This document shows, piece by piece, positions 17,540 to 25,850 of a stretch of 64,000 bases of DNA. The translations under genes and the position numbers were made by a program. The stretch lies in NCBI RefSeq assembly GCF_024756275.1, contig NZ_JANUGQ010000023.1, positions 47,652-111,651 on the forward strand. Direction: 5' to 3'. Under the pieces are notes generated by a model that worked only from the letters and a program-made list of their open reading frames with translations, searched no databases and was not told the DNA's origin. The stretch comes from Streptomyces pyxinae (GTDB lineage: Bacteria; Actinomycetota; Actinomycetes; Streptomycetales; Streptomycetaceae). Each line of letters begins with the position of its first letter. The stretch's first letter is position 1.

Positions 17540-19174
17540 ATGAGCTTCCGGCTGCGGGCGCTCGGCCTGCTGCTGCTGGTCGCCCTCACCGCCACGGCCG
17601 CCACCGCCTGGCTGACCCTGCGCCAGGCGAACCGGCAGGTGCGGGAGACGGTGGCCGCCGGACAGGCGGAGGTCGCCCGGATCACCGGCGAACTCCGGGC
17701 ATACGGCTTCGCCCACGGCACCTGGGACGGGCTGTCGCCGGTGCTGGGGAAACTGGCGAAGGACACCGGGCAGCGCATCCGCGTCGCCACCGAGACCGGC
17801 GTCCTGCTCGCCGACTCCGACACCCTCGCGGGCCGTGCGCCCCGCCCGCTGGGCACCCAGCCCCCGGTCCTGGTGGACCCGCGCCCGGTACTGCGGATAC
17901 CGGGAGTGCCAGGAGAAGTACCGCGCCTCTCGGTGAAGCGGGCCGCCGTCATCGCCGCCGACTACCGCACCGCGACGGTCTACGCCGCCTGCCTGACCCG
18001 GGCCGGTGCCGGGGTGACGGCCCGCCCCGACGACCGGGGCGTGCCGCGCGTCGAGACCGACCGCGAGGTCCCGCGGTGCCGGCAGCCCCCGGGGAGGGCG
18101 GCCCCGCAGATGGGAGAGGATCTGGAGGCGTTCCGCGTCTGCGCGTCCGTCCCGGACCTCACCCCGTGTCTGCGCCGCGTCTTCGACGAGCGCACCGCCG
18201 CCGTCGCCCCGCCCCGCCTCGAAATCCGCCTGGGACACCAGGACGAGTCCCCGCCCGCGCTCGCCGCCACCCCCACCGTCGCCGCCGCGGTCGGCGTCGC
18301 GCTCGCCGTCATCCTCGGCGCGCTGCTGCTGAGCCGCGCCGTGCTCCGGCCCGTACGGGCCATGACGCTGGCCACCGAGGGACTGGGCGAGGGAGACCTG
18401 GAGCGGCGCGTGCCGGTCTCCGGGCGGGACGAGATCGCGCGGCTCGGGGTGGCCTTCAACCGCATGGCCGGCTCCCTCCAGGCCGCCGAGGAGCGCCAGC
18501 GCCGCCTCACCGGCGACATCGCGCACGAACTGCGCACCCCGCTCGCCAATCTGCGCGGCTATCTGGAGGCCCTGCGGGACGGTGTCGTCGACCCGACACC
18601 CGAACTGCTCGACTCGCTCCACGAGGAGGCGCTGCTCCAGCAGCGGATCGTGGAGGACCTCCAGGACCTGGCGCTCGCCGAGGCCGGCGCCCTCACGTAC
18701 CACCGCTCCGAGGTGGACCTGCGGGAGCTTCTGCACGCCACCCGCACCGCGCACCGCGCCCAGGCCGACGCGGCCGGGGTGGGGCTCGAACTGGACGCGC
18801 CCCGGCCGGTGTACGTGACGGCCGACCCGGACCGGCTGCGCCAGGCCGTCGGCAACCTGGTCGGCAACGCCCTGCGCGCCACCGCGCCCGGCGGCCGGGT
18901 GACACTGGCGCTGGCCCCGCAGGGCGATCCGGCCGTGGTGGAGGTGCGGGACACCGGCACCGGCATACCGGAGCGGGACCTCCCGCACCTCTTCGACCGC
19001 TTCTGGCGGGCGGACGCCGCGCGGGGCCGGGCGACGGGCGGCAGCGGCCTCGGTCTGTCGATCGCCCGTCAGATCGTCACGGGTCACCAGGGCACGATCG
19101 AGGTGCGCAGCACGGTGGGGGTGGGCACGACGTTCACCATCGTCCTCGGCGCGCGGCCGGGTGCCACCCCGTGA
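17540..19174 (+). CDS. Two-component sensor histidine kinase
   Basis: This 544-residue kinase has helix 1 at residues 8-25, an extracytoplasmic sensor of about 220 residues, helix 2 (about 250-275, VAAAVGVALAVILGALLL), then HAMP (LRPVRAMTLATEGLGEGDLERRV). The dimerisation box has His329 in GDIAHELRTPLANL. The ATPase domain shows the N box NLVGNALRA, G1 DTGTGIPERD, F box LFDRFWRAD and G2 GGSGLGLSI. The sensor contains several cysteines (CLTRAG, RCRQP, FRVCAS, LTPCLRR), which could form disulfides or sense redox. The regulator gene faces it end to end, four bases away, instead of sharing an operon. Confidence 0.93.
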   Translation: MSFRLRALGLLLLVALTATAATAWLTLRQANRQVRETVAAGQAEVARITGELRAYGFAHGTWDGLSPVLGKLAKDTGQRIRVATETGVLLADSDTLAGRAPRPLGTQPPVLVDPRPVLRIPGVPGEVPRLSVKRAAVIAADYRTATVYAACLTRAGAGVTARPDDRGVPRVETDREVPRCRQPPGRAAPQMGEDLEAFRVCASVPDLTPCLRRVFDERTAAVAPPRLEIRLGHQDESPPALAATPTVAAAVGVALAVILGALLLSRAVLRPVRAMTLATEGLGEGDLERRVPVSGRDEIARLGVAFNRMAGSLQAAEERQRRLTGDIAHELRTPLANLRGYLEALRDGVVDPTPELLDSLHEEALLQQRIVEDLQDLALAEAGALTYHRSEVDLRELLHATRTAHRAQADAAGVGLELDAPRPVYVTADPDRLRQAVGNLVGNALRATAPGGRVTLALAPQGDPAVVEVRDTGTGIPERDLPHLFDRFWRADAARGRATGGSGLGLSIARQIVTGHQGTIEVRSTVGVGTTFTIVLGARPGATP

Positions 19175-19178
19175 GGGA

Positions 19179-19880
19179 TCAGGACCCGTCCGCGAGCCGG
19201 TAGCCCCGCCCGTACACCGTCTCCAGCAGCCCCGGGCCCCCCGCCCGGTGAGCCTCCAGTTTCCGCCGCAGGTTCATCACATGCGCGTCGACGGTCCGCT
19301 CCAGCACGCCCCGGTCGAAGCCGAAGACCCGCTCGATGATCTGCGCCCGGGTGAAGACCCGGCCGGGCTCGCGGGCCAGCGTCTCCAGGATGGCGAACTC
19401 CTTCGAGGTCAGCGCCACCGGCCGCCCCGCGACCCGGACCTCGAAGCGTGCCGTGTCCAGCTCCACGTCCCCGACGCGCAGCGGCGCCGGGGAGGCCGGC
19501 GCCGACTTCCGGGCCCGCCGGAGCAGCGCCCGTACCCGCGCGGTCAGTTCGCGCGGGCTGTACGGCTTGGTGAGGTAGTCGTCGGCGCCGAGGTCGAGCC
19601 CGAGGAGCATGTCCTCCTCGGTGGTGCGGGCGGTCAGCAGCAGAATCGGGACGTCCTCGGTCCCCGGCTCGGCCCGCAGGATGCGGCACACGTCGAGCCC
19701 GTCCACGTGCGGCAGCATCACATCGAGCACGATGAGATCGGGGCGGGTGGCCCGCGCCTCCTCCAGCGCGGAGCGGCCGTCGGCCACCACCCGCACCGCG
19801 TTTCCCTCCCGCTCCAGGTAAATCCGGATCAGCCGCGACTGCTTCTCGTCGTCCTCGGCGACCAGAATCCGAGCGCTCAA
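19179..19880 (-). CDS. OmpR-family response regulator
   Basis: This 233-residue regulator has a receiver domain with Asp10, Asp11, phospho-acceptor Asp53 (VLDVMLPHVDG), Thr83 and Lys105 (LTKPYSP), then a winged-helix domain ending FDRGVLERTVDAHVMNLRRKLE. The start is a TTG at 19880 preceded by GAGGGGGG. It converges on the histidine kinase gene, so the pair must be made from separate promoters or from opposing transcripts. It may control the ABC export operon through the 11-bp direct repeats at 12487-12505; that link is inferred. Confidence 0.93.
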   Translation of the reverse strand: MSARILVAEDDEKQSRLIRIYLEREGNAVRVVADGRSALEEARATRPDLIVLDVMLPHVDGLDVCRILRAEPGTEDVPILLLTARTTEEDMLLGLDLGADDYLTKPYSPRELTARVRALLRRARKSAPASPAPLRVGDVELDTARFEVRVAGRPVALTSKEFAILETLAREPGRVFTRAQIIERVFGFDRGVLERTVDAHVMNLRRKLEAHRAGGPGLLETVYGRGYRLADGS

Positions 19881-19924
19881 CGATTTCCCCCCTCAAACGG
19901 AACCCCGCCATTCCGGCGGCGAAT

Positions 19925-19930
19925 ACCCTA
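19925..19930 (-). promoter_or_regulatory. Possible -10 element of the response regulator gene
   Basis: On the minus strand the sequence reads GGGTAGGGTATTCG. The hexamer TAGGGT (19930 to 19925) is a common Streptomyces -10 form and lies 45 bases before the TTG start. No convincing -35 was seen. A SigB-type reading of the overlapping GGGTAT fails for lack of a GNNT box at 14-16 bases. Confidence 0.35.
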
Positions 19931-20092
19931 CCCTCCGGGAATTCCGGGCGCCCATGAGCCGCCTGCCGCCGGCGACCGGACCGTGCCGCCGGTTTTCCGG
20001 GAGCGCACGCCGGACGAGGGCCCGCACGGGCCGGGAACCCGGCGGGGGCGCCGCTTTCCCCGGGTGGGGAGCCCGGGGGAAACGGCGGCGGC

Positions 20093-21190
20093 TCAGCGCT
20101 CGGCGGTGAGGGCCGCGTAGCCCGGGCGGATCACCTCGTCGATGATCCGGCGGCGCTCCGGCAGCGGCAGGAAGGCCGACTCCACGGCGGCGACCGTGAA
20201 CTCCTCGAAGACCTCGGGGCCGTAGCCGAAGGTGTCCGCCATGTGCTGGAACTCCCGGCTCATGGTGGTGCCGGAGACCAGGCGGTTGTCGGTGTTGAGG
20301 GTCACCCGGAAGCCGAGCCGGCGCAGCTCGTCGATCGGGTGCGAGGCGTAGTCCTTGGCGGCGCCGGTCTGGAGGTTGGAGGTGGGGCAGATCTCCAGCG
20401 CGATCCGGTTGTCCCGGATGTACGCGGCGAGGTGGCCGAGCGTGCCGTCCTCGGCGATGTCGTCGGTGATCCGCACCCCGTGGCCGATCCGCTCGGCGCC
20501 GCAGATCTGCACCGCCTCGTGGACCGACTCGGCGCCGACCGCCTCACCGGCGTGGATGGTGAAGTGGCAGTTGTGCCGCTTCAGGTGCTGGAAGGCCGGC
20601 AGATGGCGGGCCGGCGGGTTGCCGATCTCGCCGCCCGCGATGTCGAACCCGGCCACGCCCCGGTCGCGGTGCGCGACGGTCAGCTCGGCTATCTCCAGCG
20701 ACCGGTCGGTGTGGCGCATACCGGTCAGCAGGGTGCCGACGGTGATCCGGCCGCCCGCGCGGCGCTCGCCCTCGCGGAGGCCCTCGTTGACGGCGGTGAC
20801 CACCTCGTCCAGGCTCAGCCCGCGCTCCTGGTGCTGCTCGGGGGCGTACCGCACCTCGGCGTAGACGACGCCGTCGGCGGCCAGGTCCTCGGCGCACTCG
20901 GCCGCCACCCGGAACAGCGCCTCGCGGGTCTGCATCACGGCGCAGGTGTGGGCGAACGTCTCCAGATAGCGCTCCAGCGAGCCGGAGTCGGCGGCGTCAC
21001 GGAACCAGACGGCCAGCTCGGCCGGGTCCTCGGTGGGCAGCCCGGCGTAGCCGCACTCGCGGGCCAGCTCGATGATGGTCCCGGGGCGCAGTCCGCCGTC
21101 CAGGTGGTCGTGGAGGACGGCCTTGGGGGCGCGGCGGATCCAGTCGGCGGGGGCGGGCGCGTCGGCGGGGACGTTGTCAGACAAGTGCAT
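20093..21190 (-). CDS. add: Adenosine deaminase
   Basis: This 365-residue enzyme turns adenosine or deoxyadenosine into inosine forms in purine salvage. The zinc and substrate residues are visible: His27 and His29 in LHDHLDGG, HAGE (catalytic Glu), GHGVRI and TLNTDNR, where the second Asp of the classic TDD is Asn, as in some actinobacterial enzymes. Length is normal. The ATG at 21190 lies within the shared operator motif, which overlaps codons 2-5. It sits downstream of gntR on the same strand, separated by a 57-bp tandem duplication. Confidence 0.94.
   Translation of the reverse strand: MHLSDNVPADAPAPADWIRRAPKAVLHDHLDGGLRPGTIIELARECGYAGLPTEDPAELAVWFRDAADSGSLERYLETFAHTCAVMQTREALFRVAAECAEDLAADGVVYAEVRYAPEQHQERGLSLDEVVTAVNEGLREGERRAGGRITVGTLLTGMRHTDRSLEIAELTVAHRDRGVAGFDIAGGEIGNPPARHLPAFQHLKRHNCHFTIHAGEAVGAESVHEAVQICGAERIGHGVRITDDIAEDGTLGHLAAYIRDNRIALEICPTSNLQTGAAKDYASHPIDELRRLGFRVTLNTDNRLVSGTTMSREFQHMADTFGYGPEVFEEFTVAAVESAFLPLPERRRIIDEVIRPGYAALTAER
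21174..21188 (-). promoter_or_regulatory. Operator-like palindrome at the adenosine deaminase start
   Basis: The minus strand reads GCACTTGTCTGACAA here, identical over 15 bases to the site before the MFS gene. The core TTGTCTGACAA is a palindrome of the GT-N3-AC kind bound by GntR-family repressors. It covers the first codons of the deaminase gene. Confidence 0.6.
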
Positions 21191-21246
21191 GGCCCGGGAG
21201 TGTACGGCACACCCCGCACCGGGCGCCGTGATCCGCGCGACAGGGA

Positions 21247-21360
21247 GGGGGACGACACACCCCGTGCGACGGGCGGCGGGGCGCCGGCGACGGAGGCGGG
21301 GCAGGGGGACGACACACCCCGTGCGACGGGCGGCGGGGCGCCGGCGACGGAGGCGGGGCA
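21247..21360. repeat. Exact 57-bp tandem duplication
   Basis: Two identical 57-bp units, 21247-21303 and 21304-21360, each start GGGGGACGACACACCCCGTG and are joined head to tail without a mismatch. They lie between the end of gntR and the start of the deaminase gene. The period is a multiple of three, but no real reading frame is apparent. Exactness points to recent duplication. Confidence 0.9.
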
Positions 21361-21422
21361 GGGTGCACGGGGCAAGGGGGGCCGGGCGCGGGCCGGGGCC
21401 GGTGGTCGGTCCCGGGAACCGG

Positions 21423-22298
21423 TCAGTTGGCCTGGAGCACCGGAAGCGCCGCCGTCCCGGTCGGCAGCATGTGCTTGGCGGCCAGCACCGGGGTGGAGCC
21501 CACCCGGACCACCTGGGTGACCAGGACCGCCGGGGTGTCGGCCGGCCGGCCCAGCTGTTCGCCGCGCCGCTGCCCCACCAGGGTGGCCGTCACCGAGCTG
21601 TGGCCGCCCAGCGGCACCCCGCGCGAGGCCGCCACCAGCACCGCCAGCATCGAGCTCCGCCCGGCCGCCCCGCCGGTGTGCGCGGCGGTCGCGGGGTTCC
21701 CGGGACCCGGAGTGGTGTCGGTGCCTCCGGTGTTTCCGCCGTGTCCGGCGGCCCCGGCGGTCCTGGAGATCCCGCCGTGTCCGGCGGCGCCGGACTCCGT
21801 CCCGGCCAGGGCGGCGGCGAACGCCGGATGGACCCGCTCCAGCACGTCCCCGGAGGCCGCCCACTCCTGGCTCAGCACCGCCGCCGTACCGTCCGGGACC
21901 AGCAGCGACTCCCAGAAGAGCAGCTCGGCGCGGGCGGGCGCGAGCAACTGCTGGGTGGTGAAGTCGGTCGGCTCCTCGACAGTGCGCAGCAGCGGCCGGA
22001 CCCGCACCGGGGCACCCGCGCCGATCAGCTCCTCCAGCGGCTGGATGCGCTCGAAGCCGCGCCGGGGCGGCCCGTCGTTGACCGTGCGGCCGACGCCCCG
22101 GCGCACCGAGAGCAGCCCGTCCTCCTGGAGCAGCAGCAGCGCCTCGCGGAGCGCCGGTCGGCTCACTCCCAGCTCGGCGGCGAGCCGGGGTTCGGAGGGG
22201 AGGGTGGAGCCGGGCGGGTAGGTACCCGCGCGGATGGCGTCCACGATTCGCTCGTACAGCACCACGACCGGCCTCCGCCGGTCCACGCCGACCACCAT
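21423..22298 (-). CDS. GntR-family transcriptional regulator
   Basis: This 291-residue DNA-binding protein has a winged-helix domain at residues 8-80 (VVLYERIVDAIRAGTYPPG, LGVSRPALREALLLLQEDGLL). The C-terminal effector domain resembles UTRA, ending PAVLVTQVVRVGSTPVLAAKHMLPTG. A Gly/Thr-rich insert (around residues 175-215) splits it. The ATG at 22298 has GGAGGGG before it; in-frame alternatives upstream lack such a site. It diverges from the MFS gene. Near-identical palindromes before both genes and at the deaminase start make it the likely local repressor. The ligand is unknown, perhaps a nucleoside. Confidence 0.88.
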   Translation of the reverse strand: MVVGVDRRRPVVVLYERIVDAIRAGTYPPGSTLPSEPRLAAELGVSRPALREALLLLQEDGLLSVRRGVGRTVNDGPPRRGFERIQPLEELIGAGAPVRVRPLLRTVEEPTDFTTQQLLAPARAELLFWESLLVPDGTAAVLSQEWAASGDVLERVHPAFAAALAGTESGAAGHGGISRTAGAAGHGGNTGGTDTTPGPGNPATAAHTGGAAGRSSMLAVLVAASRGVPLGGHSSVTATLVGQRRGEQLGRPADTPAVLVTQVVRVGSTPVLAAKHMLPTGTAALPVLQAN

Positions 22299-22313
22299 CG
22301 CCCCTCCTCGGCT

Positions 22314-22329
22314 CACTTGTCGGCAAGTG
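22314..22329. promoter_or_regulatory. Operator-like inverted repeat before gntR
   Basis: CACTTGTCGGCAAGTG is an inverted repeat (CACTTG / CAAGTG arms) 16 bases upstream of the gntR start. It shares CACTTGTC with the two other sites and is well placed for self-repression. Confidence 0.55.
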
Positions 22330-22463
22330 TGGCTCAGTGTGCGCGCCCGGACAACGGTCACCGCCCGCCGGTCACATCACGATCGGGCCGCGAAAGCAGA
22401 CGTCAGAAGCGGTGTGACCGCGTGGAGGAGCCGGATTCACCGGGATCGGGACCATCGGGGGTC

Positions 22464-22519
22464 TTGACGTTTACGCGCGTAGAACACACTCTGTGCATGC
22501 GGCACTTGTCTGACAAGGA
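22464..22519 (+). promoter_or_regulatory. Promoter and operator of the MFS gene
   Basis: A -35 hexamer TTGACG lies at 22464-22469. A weak -10 (CACTCT) follows 17 bases later. The palindrome CTTGTCTGACAAG spans 22505-22517 within GCACTTGTCTGACAAGG, so a bound repressor would block the start of transcription. The MFS ATG is at 22594, preceded by AAAGGGG. Confidence 0.55.
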
Positions 22520-22593
22520 AGCAGGACCGGTTTCGGGCTGCCGCGACGCAGTACCTCGGCACACCACGTGACATCCCAGGCAAAGGGGCCGAC

Positions 22594-24057
22594 ATGTCCA
22601 TCTCGCTCGGCCGGAAGAGTTCCGGGCCCGCATCCGATCTGGCGGGCCGTGGGCCCATGCTGCTGGCGATGGTCCTCGCCGTGCTCGGCTACCAGATCAA
22701 CGCCACCATGCTTAGCCCCGCGCTGCCCGATGTGATCGAGCGCCTCGGCACCACCACGGCCGCCGCCGGCCTCTCGCAGACGCTGTTCTTCCTGATGGCC
22801 GCGATCGGACAGGTCACCCTCGCCCGCCTCAGCGACCAGCGCGGCCGCAAGCCGATGATGCTGTTCTGCGCGGTCGTCCTGATCGCCGGAAACCTGCTCT
22901 GCGTCTTCGCGCCGAACATCGAGGTCTTCATCGCCGGCCGGATCCTCCAGGGCGCCTCCGCCGCGATGTTCACCCTTGCCTTCCTCACCCTGAACCAGCT
23001 GCTCACCCCGGCCGGCTTCGGCAAGGCGGCCGGACTGATCACCGCCGTCAACGGCGGCCTCGCCGGGGTCGACGCGATCGCCGGCGGCCAGATCGCCGAC
23101 ACCATCGGCTTCCGGGGCATCTTCGTCTGCTCCGCGCTGATTGCCGTCGCCGGACTGCTCGGCGTCCGCCGGTACGTCCCCGACGTCCCGCCGACCACCG
23201 AGGCCGGCGCCCGGTTCGACACCCGGGGCATCGCCGCCCTGGCCGTCGGTCTCACCGGCGTCCTCGTCGGTCTCGCCCAGGGCGCCGCCTGGGGCTGGAC
23301 CTCCGTCCTCACCCTGGGCTTCCTGCTCGGCGGCGTGGCGGCGCTGGTCTTCTTCGTCCTCTCCCAGAAGACCGCCGCCAACCCGGTCATCGACATCGAG
23401 GTGCTCGCCTCCCGTCGGTCCTGGCCGCTGCTGCTCACCACCGTCTGCACCCTGGGCGGCGCCTTCGGGGCCATCGCCCTGACCATCCCGCTCTTCTCCC
23501 AGGACACCCGGGTCGGCCTCGGCCTCTCCGCCGTCACCGCCGCGATCCTCTTCCTCACCCCGATCCAGCTGATCGGCGTGATCTCCGCCCCGTTGACCGG
23601 GCGCCTCGGTCCGCGCGTCGGCTGGCGCAAGATCGTGGTCACCGGAGCCGTCGCCAACTTCGTGATCTTCCTGCTGGCCACCCTCTTCCTCCACCAGGAG
23701 TGGGTCCTGATCGCCAGCCTCGCCGCGCTCGGGGTGACCTACGGCGGCTTCATGCTCACCGGGCTCAACGGTCTCGCCGTCACCTCCGCCCCCAAGGACA
23801 AGCCCGGCTCGCTCTCCGGCCTCAACGGCGCCTGCTTCGGCATCGGGGCCTCGCTCGGCATCGCCCTGGCCTCCGCCGTGATCACGGCCGGCAGCGACGC
23901 CGGGGGTGTGACCGAGGCGGGCTACCAGCACGCCATGTACACGGCGCTGGCGCTGCTGGCGGTCGGTGTGGTCACCGCGCTGCTCATCCAGCGCCCGGAG
24001 CCCGCCGAGGCGGCGGCGGACGCCGAGGAGGCCCCGCTGATCGTCGCCCACCACTGA
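22594..24057 (+). CDS. MFS transporter, DHA2-like, under GntR control
   Basis: This 487-residue transporter has about 14 hydrophobic helices, starting MLLAMVLAVLGYQINATMLSPALPDVIE. The motif A loop is ARLSDQRGRKPMML. Helix 5 has the NGGLAGVDAIAGG stretch in place of the usual motif C glycine pattern. It resembles drug or metabolite exporters; the substrate cannot be read. The shared operator with adenosine deaminase suggests a nucleoside or related compound. It converges on gas vesicle cluster 1. Confidence 0.88.
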   Translation: MSISLGRKSSGPASDLAGRGPMLLAMVLAVLGYQINATMLSPALPDVIERLGTTTAAAGLSQTLFFLMAAIGQVTLARLSDQRGRKPMMLFCAVVLIAGNLLCVFAPNIEVFIAGRILQGASAAMFTLAFLTLNQLLTPAGFGKAAGLITAVNGGLAGVDAIAGGQIADTIGFRGIFVCSALIAVAGLLGVRRYVPDVPPTTEAGARFDTRGIAALAVGLTGVLVGLAQGAAWGWTSVLTLGFLLGGVAALVFFVLSQKTAANPVIDIEVLASRRSWPLLLTTVCTLGGAFGAIALTIPLFSQDTRVGLGLSAVTAAILFLTPIQLIGVISAPLTGRLGPRVGWRKIVVTGAVANFVIFLLATLFLHQEWVLIASLAALGVTYGGFMLTGLNGLAVTSAPKDKPGSLSGLNGACFGIGASLGIALASAVITAGSDAGGVTEAGYQHAMYTALALLAVGVVTALLIQRPEPAEAAADAEEAPLIVAHH

Positions 24058-24084
24058 CGGCGGCCGGGTCCACCCACCCCGGTG

Positions 24085-24129
24085 CTGAGCCCCCGCCCCC
24101 GGTGCCGCCCGGCGCCGGGGGCGGCTCAG
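24085..24129. terminator. Imperfect hairpin between MFS gene and gvpK
   Basis: CTGAGCC at 24085-24091 pairs with GGCTCAG at 24123-24129, with further GC-rich pairing inside (CGCCCCCGG with CCGGGGGCG). It lies between the convergent MFS gene and gvpK and overlaps the gvpK stop. Confidence 0.5.
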
Positions 24130-24575
24130 TCCGGTCGGTACGGTCGGTCCGGCGGGTCCGGCGGGTCCGGCGGCAGCAGGCTGCCCAGCGGGCCCAGGTC
24201 CAGATTGAGGTCGGCCATGGTGAGTCCGTAACGGTCGCAGAGGCCCACCATCCGGTCGTGCAGGATCATCAGGGTCGCACCGAGCCGCTCCTCCTCGTCC
24301 TCGCCGAGATCGCCCGCGTCCACCCGGTGCAGCGCCTGCCGCTCCATCAGCTGCCGCAGCAGCTCGACCACGGTCAGCACCAGCCGCATCAGATCCCGCT
24401 CCACCGTGTCCGGGTCCGCGTTGATCCGGTGGGCGGGCGCTCCGTCCCCGGGCCGCCCGGGCCCGGCGGGCAGCTCCCCGGGGGCGGCGGGCAGCAGCCG
24501 GAACGCCCGCTCCGCCGCCCGCGCCACCTCCGTGTACCGGCCGGGCCCGGGCGGTACGGCGCGCTCAGCGGTCAT
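24126..24575 (-). CDS. gvpK: Gas vesicle protein GvpK (cluster 1)
   Basis: This 149-residue protein has the GvpK core at about residues 52-130: INADPDTVERDLMRLVLTVVELLRQLMERQAL, then EEERLGATLMILHDRM and LNLDLGPLGSLL. GvpK is an accessory protein needed for assembly of gas vesicles, protein-walled organelles that hold gas. Compared with the cluster 2 copy (91 residues) it carries an extra N-terminal 50 residues and a short Pro/Asp-rich tail. It is the last gene of cluster 1 and overlaps gvpS by 11 bases. Confidence 0.93.
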   Translation of the reverse strand: MTAERAVPPGPGRYTEVARAAERAFRLLPAAPGELPAGPGRPGDGAPAHRINADPDTVERDLMRLVLTVVELLRQLMERQALHRVDAGDLGEDEEERLGATLMILHDRMVGLCDRYGLTMADLNLDLGPLGSLLPPDPPDPPDRPYRPD

Positions 24576-24888
24576 GACGGCGCCCGGCGGCCGCGGGGTG
24601 CTCCGGCGGCCCGGGGGCGCCGGGGGACTCCGGCACGTCTCCGGGGTGCGTCCGCGGGTCCGCAGGCCCGGGCGGTTCCAGGGCGGCGAGCGGGCCGGCG
24701 CCCTCCCAGGGGGCCGGGACCCGGGGGCCGATCGACGCGATCAGGGCGCGCAGCGAGATACGCACCAGATCGATGTCGGCGATGGCCAGGGTGATGTCAC
24801 CGGTCACCACCGCGCCCCCGGAGAGCAGCCGGTCCAGCAGGTCGATCAGGGCGACCTGGCGGCGGGGGAGGGGTTCCCCGGCGGTCAC
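24565..24888 (-). CDS. gvpS: GvpA-like minor protein GvpS (cluster 1)
   Basis: This 107-residue protein has a GvpA-related core at residues 10-55: RQVALIDLLDRLLSGGAVVTGDITLAIADIDLVRISLRALI. This matches the GvpS/GvpM type, a minor relative of the shell protein thought to help start assembly. The Pro-rich tail of about 45 residues is low complexity. It overlaps gvpL at the start and gvpK at the end, so it is tightly coupled. Confidence 0.9.
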   Translation of the reverse strand: MTAGEPLPRRQVALIDLLDRLLSGGAVVTGDITLAIADIDLVRISLRALIASIGPRVPAPWEGAGPLAALEPPGPADPRTHPGDVPESPGAPGPPEHPAAAGRRHDR

Positions 24889-25850
24889 GGCTCCTCCTCC
24901 GGCGGGGCGCCGGGAGGCGCGGTGCCCGGAGCGGCACCGGGGCCGGCCCGCGAGGCGGCGGCCGGGGCGGTGCCCGACGCGCTGGCGGGTACGGCCTCCG
25001 CAGCGATGGCCGGGGCGGTGCCCGGGTCGGTTCTCGGGGCGGTGGCCGGGTCGGCTTCCGGGTCGGCGGCGAAGGAGTAGGGCGCCCAGGGACCGGTGAT
25101 CTCGACCCGGACGGATCCGGGGCCGCCCGCCTCTTCCCGTACCGCCGTCAGAAAGGCGTCCGAGGCGGTCGCGGGCACCAGATAGGCGTCATTGGCCACG
25201 TTCTCCGCCCCGGTCCGGGCCAGCGGGCCCTGCTGCACCCGGTGGGCGGCGTGCTCGTCGGCGAACTCCGCCGCGGCCGCCCGCACCCGCCGGACGGTCT
25301 CCTCGGCCAGGGCGTACGCGTCGTCCCGGGCGTCCCGCTCATGGCGCCGGGTGCGCAGATAGGCCCGGCCGGGACTCAGCCCCGTTCCCCCGCTCGCGCC
25401 CGCCCGCTCCGCCGGGGCGCCCGGCGCGTCCGGTCCGGACGCGAGCACGAAGACCTTGACACCCCACTCGACCCGGCCGGCCAGCAGTTCGAGCCGGGCG
25501 AGACAGCCGGCCCGCCGCTCGGCGAGGAGCGCCCGCACCCGCTCCTGGTCGCGGCAGATGGTGGCCAGCCGCAGCGGGAGCACGGTGGTCCGGGCGGCGA
25601 CCGCGTCCACCACCTCGTGGTGGGCCCGGGCGACGGCCTCCAGCCAGTCCAGGTCCTCCAGCCGCCTGGTCAGTGGCGCCTCCTCGAACTCCGCCGCCGG
25701 TACGGCACCGACCACCGCCGCGAGGCCCCGGTCCGCCACGACGCCCACGGGCGCGCCGCCGATGCCCCGCAGCCCGCCGACCGCGTCGTACAGCCCGGTG
25801 GCCTCCGCCCCGGCGATGCCGTAGAGGTAGCAGACCGTTCCGCCGGTCAT
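24885..25850 (-). CDS. gvpL: Gas vesicle protein GvpL (GvpL/GvpF family, cluster 1)
   Basis: This 321-residue protein is a long GvpL/F family member. It begins CYLYGIAGAE and has RRLEDLDWLEAVARAHHEVVDAV, LPLRLATICRD and GRVEWGVKVFV, with the usual ending motif EITGPWAPYSFA at about residue 260. An Ala/Pro/Gly-rich tail of about 60 residues follows. GvpL interacts with many accessory proteins during assembly. It overlaps gvpJ by four bases and gvpS by four bases. Confidence 0.92.
   Translation of the reverse strand: MTGGTVCYLYGIAGAEATGLYDAVGGLRGIGGAPVGVVADRGLAAVVGAVPAAEFEEAPLTRRLEDLDWLEAVARAHHEVVDAVAARTTVLPLRLATICRDQERVRALLAERRAGCLARLELLAGRVEWGVKVFVLASGPDAPGAPAERAGASGGTGLSPGRAYLRTRRHERDARDDAYALAEETVRRVRAAAAEFADEHAAHRVQQGPLARTGAENVANDAYLVPATASDAFLTAVREEAGGPGSVRVEITGPWAPYSFAADPEADPATAPRTDPGTAPAIAAEAVPASASGTAPAAASRAGPGAAPGTAPPGAPPEEEP

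Noticed and set aside
19923..19948. SigB-type promoter for the response regulator gene
   Set aside because: GGGTAT is present but no GNNT box lies at 14-16 bases; a plain TAGGGT -10 is the safer reading.
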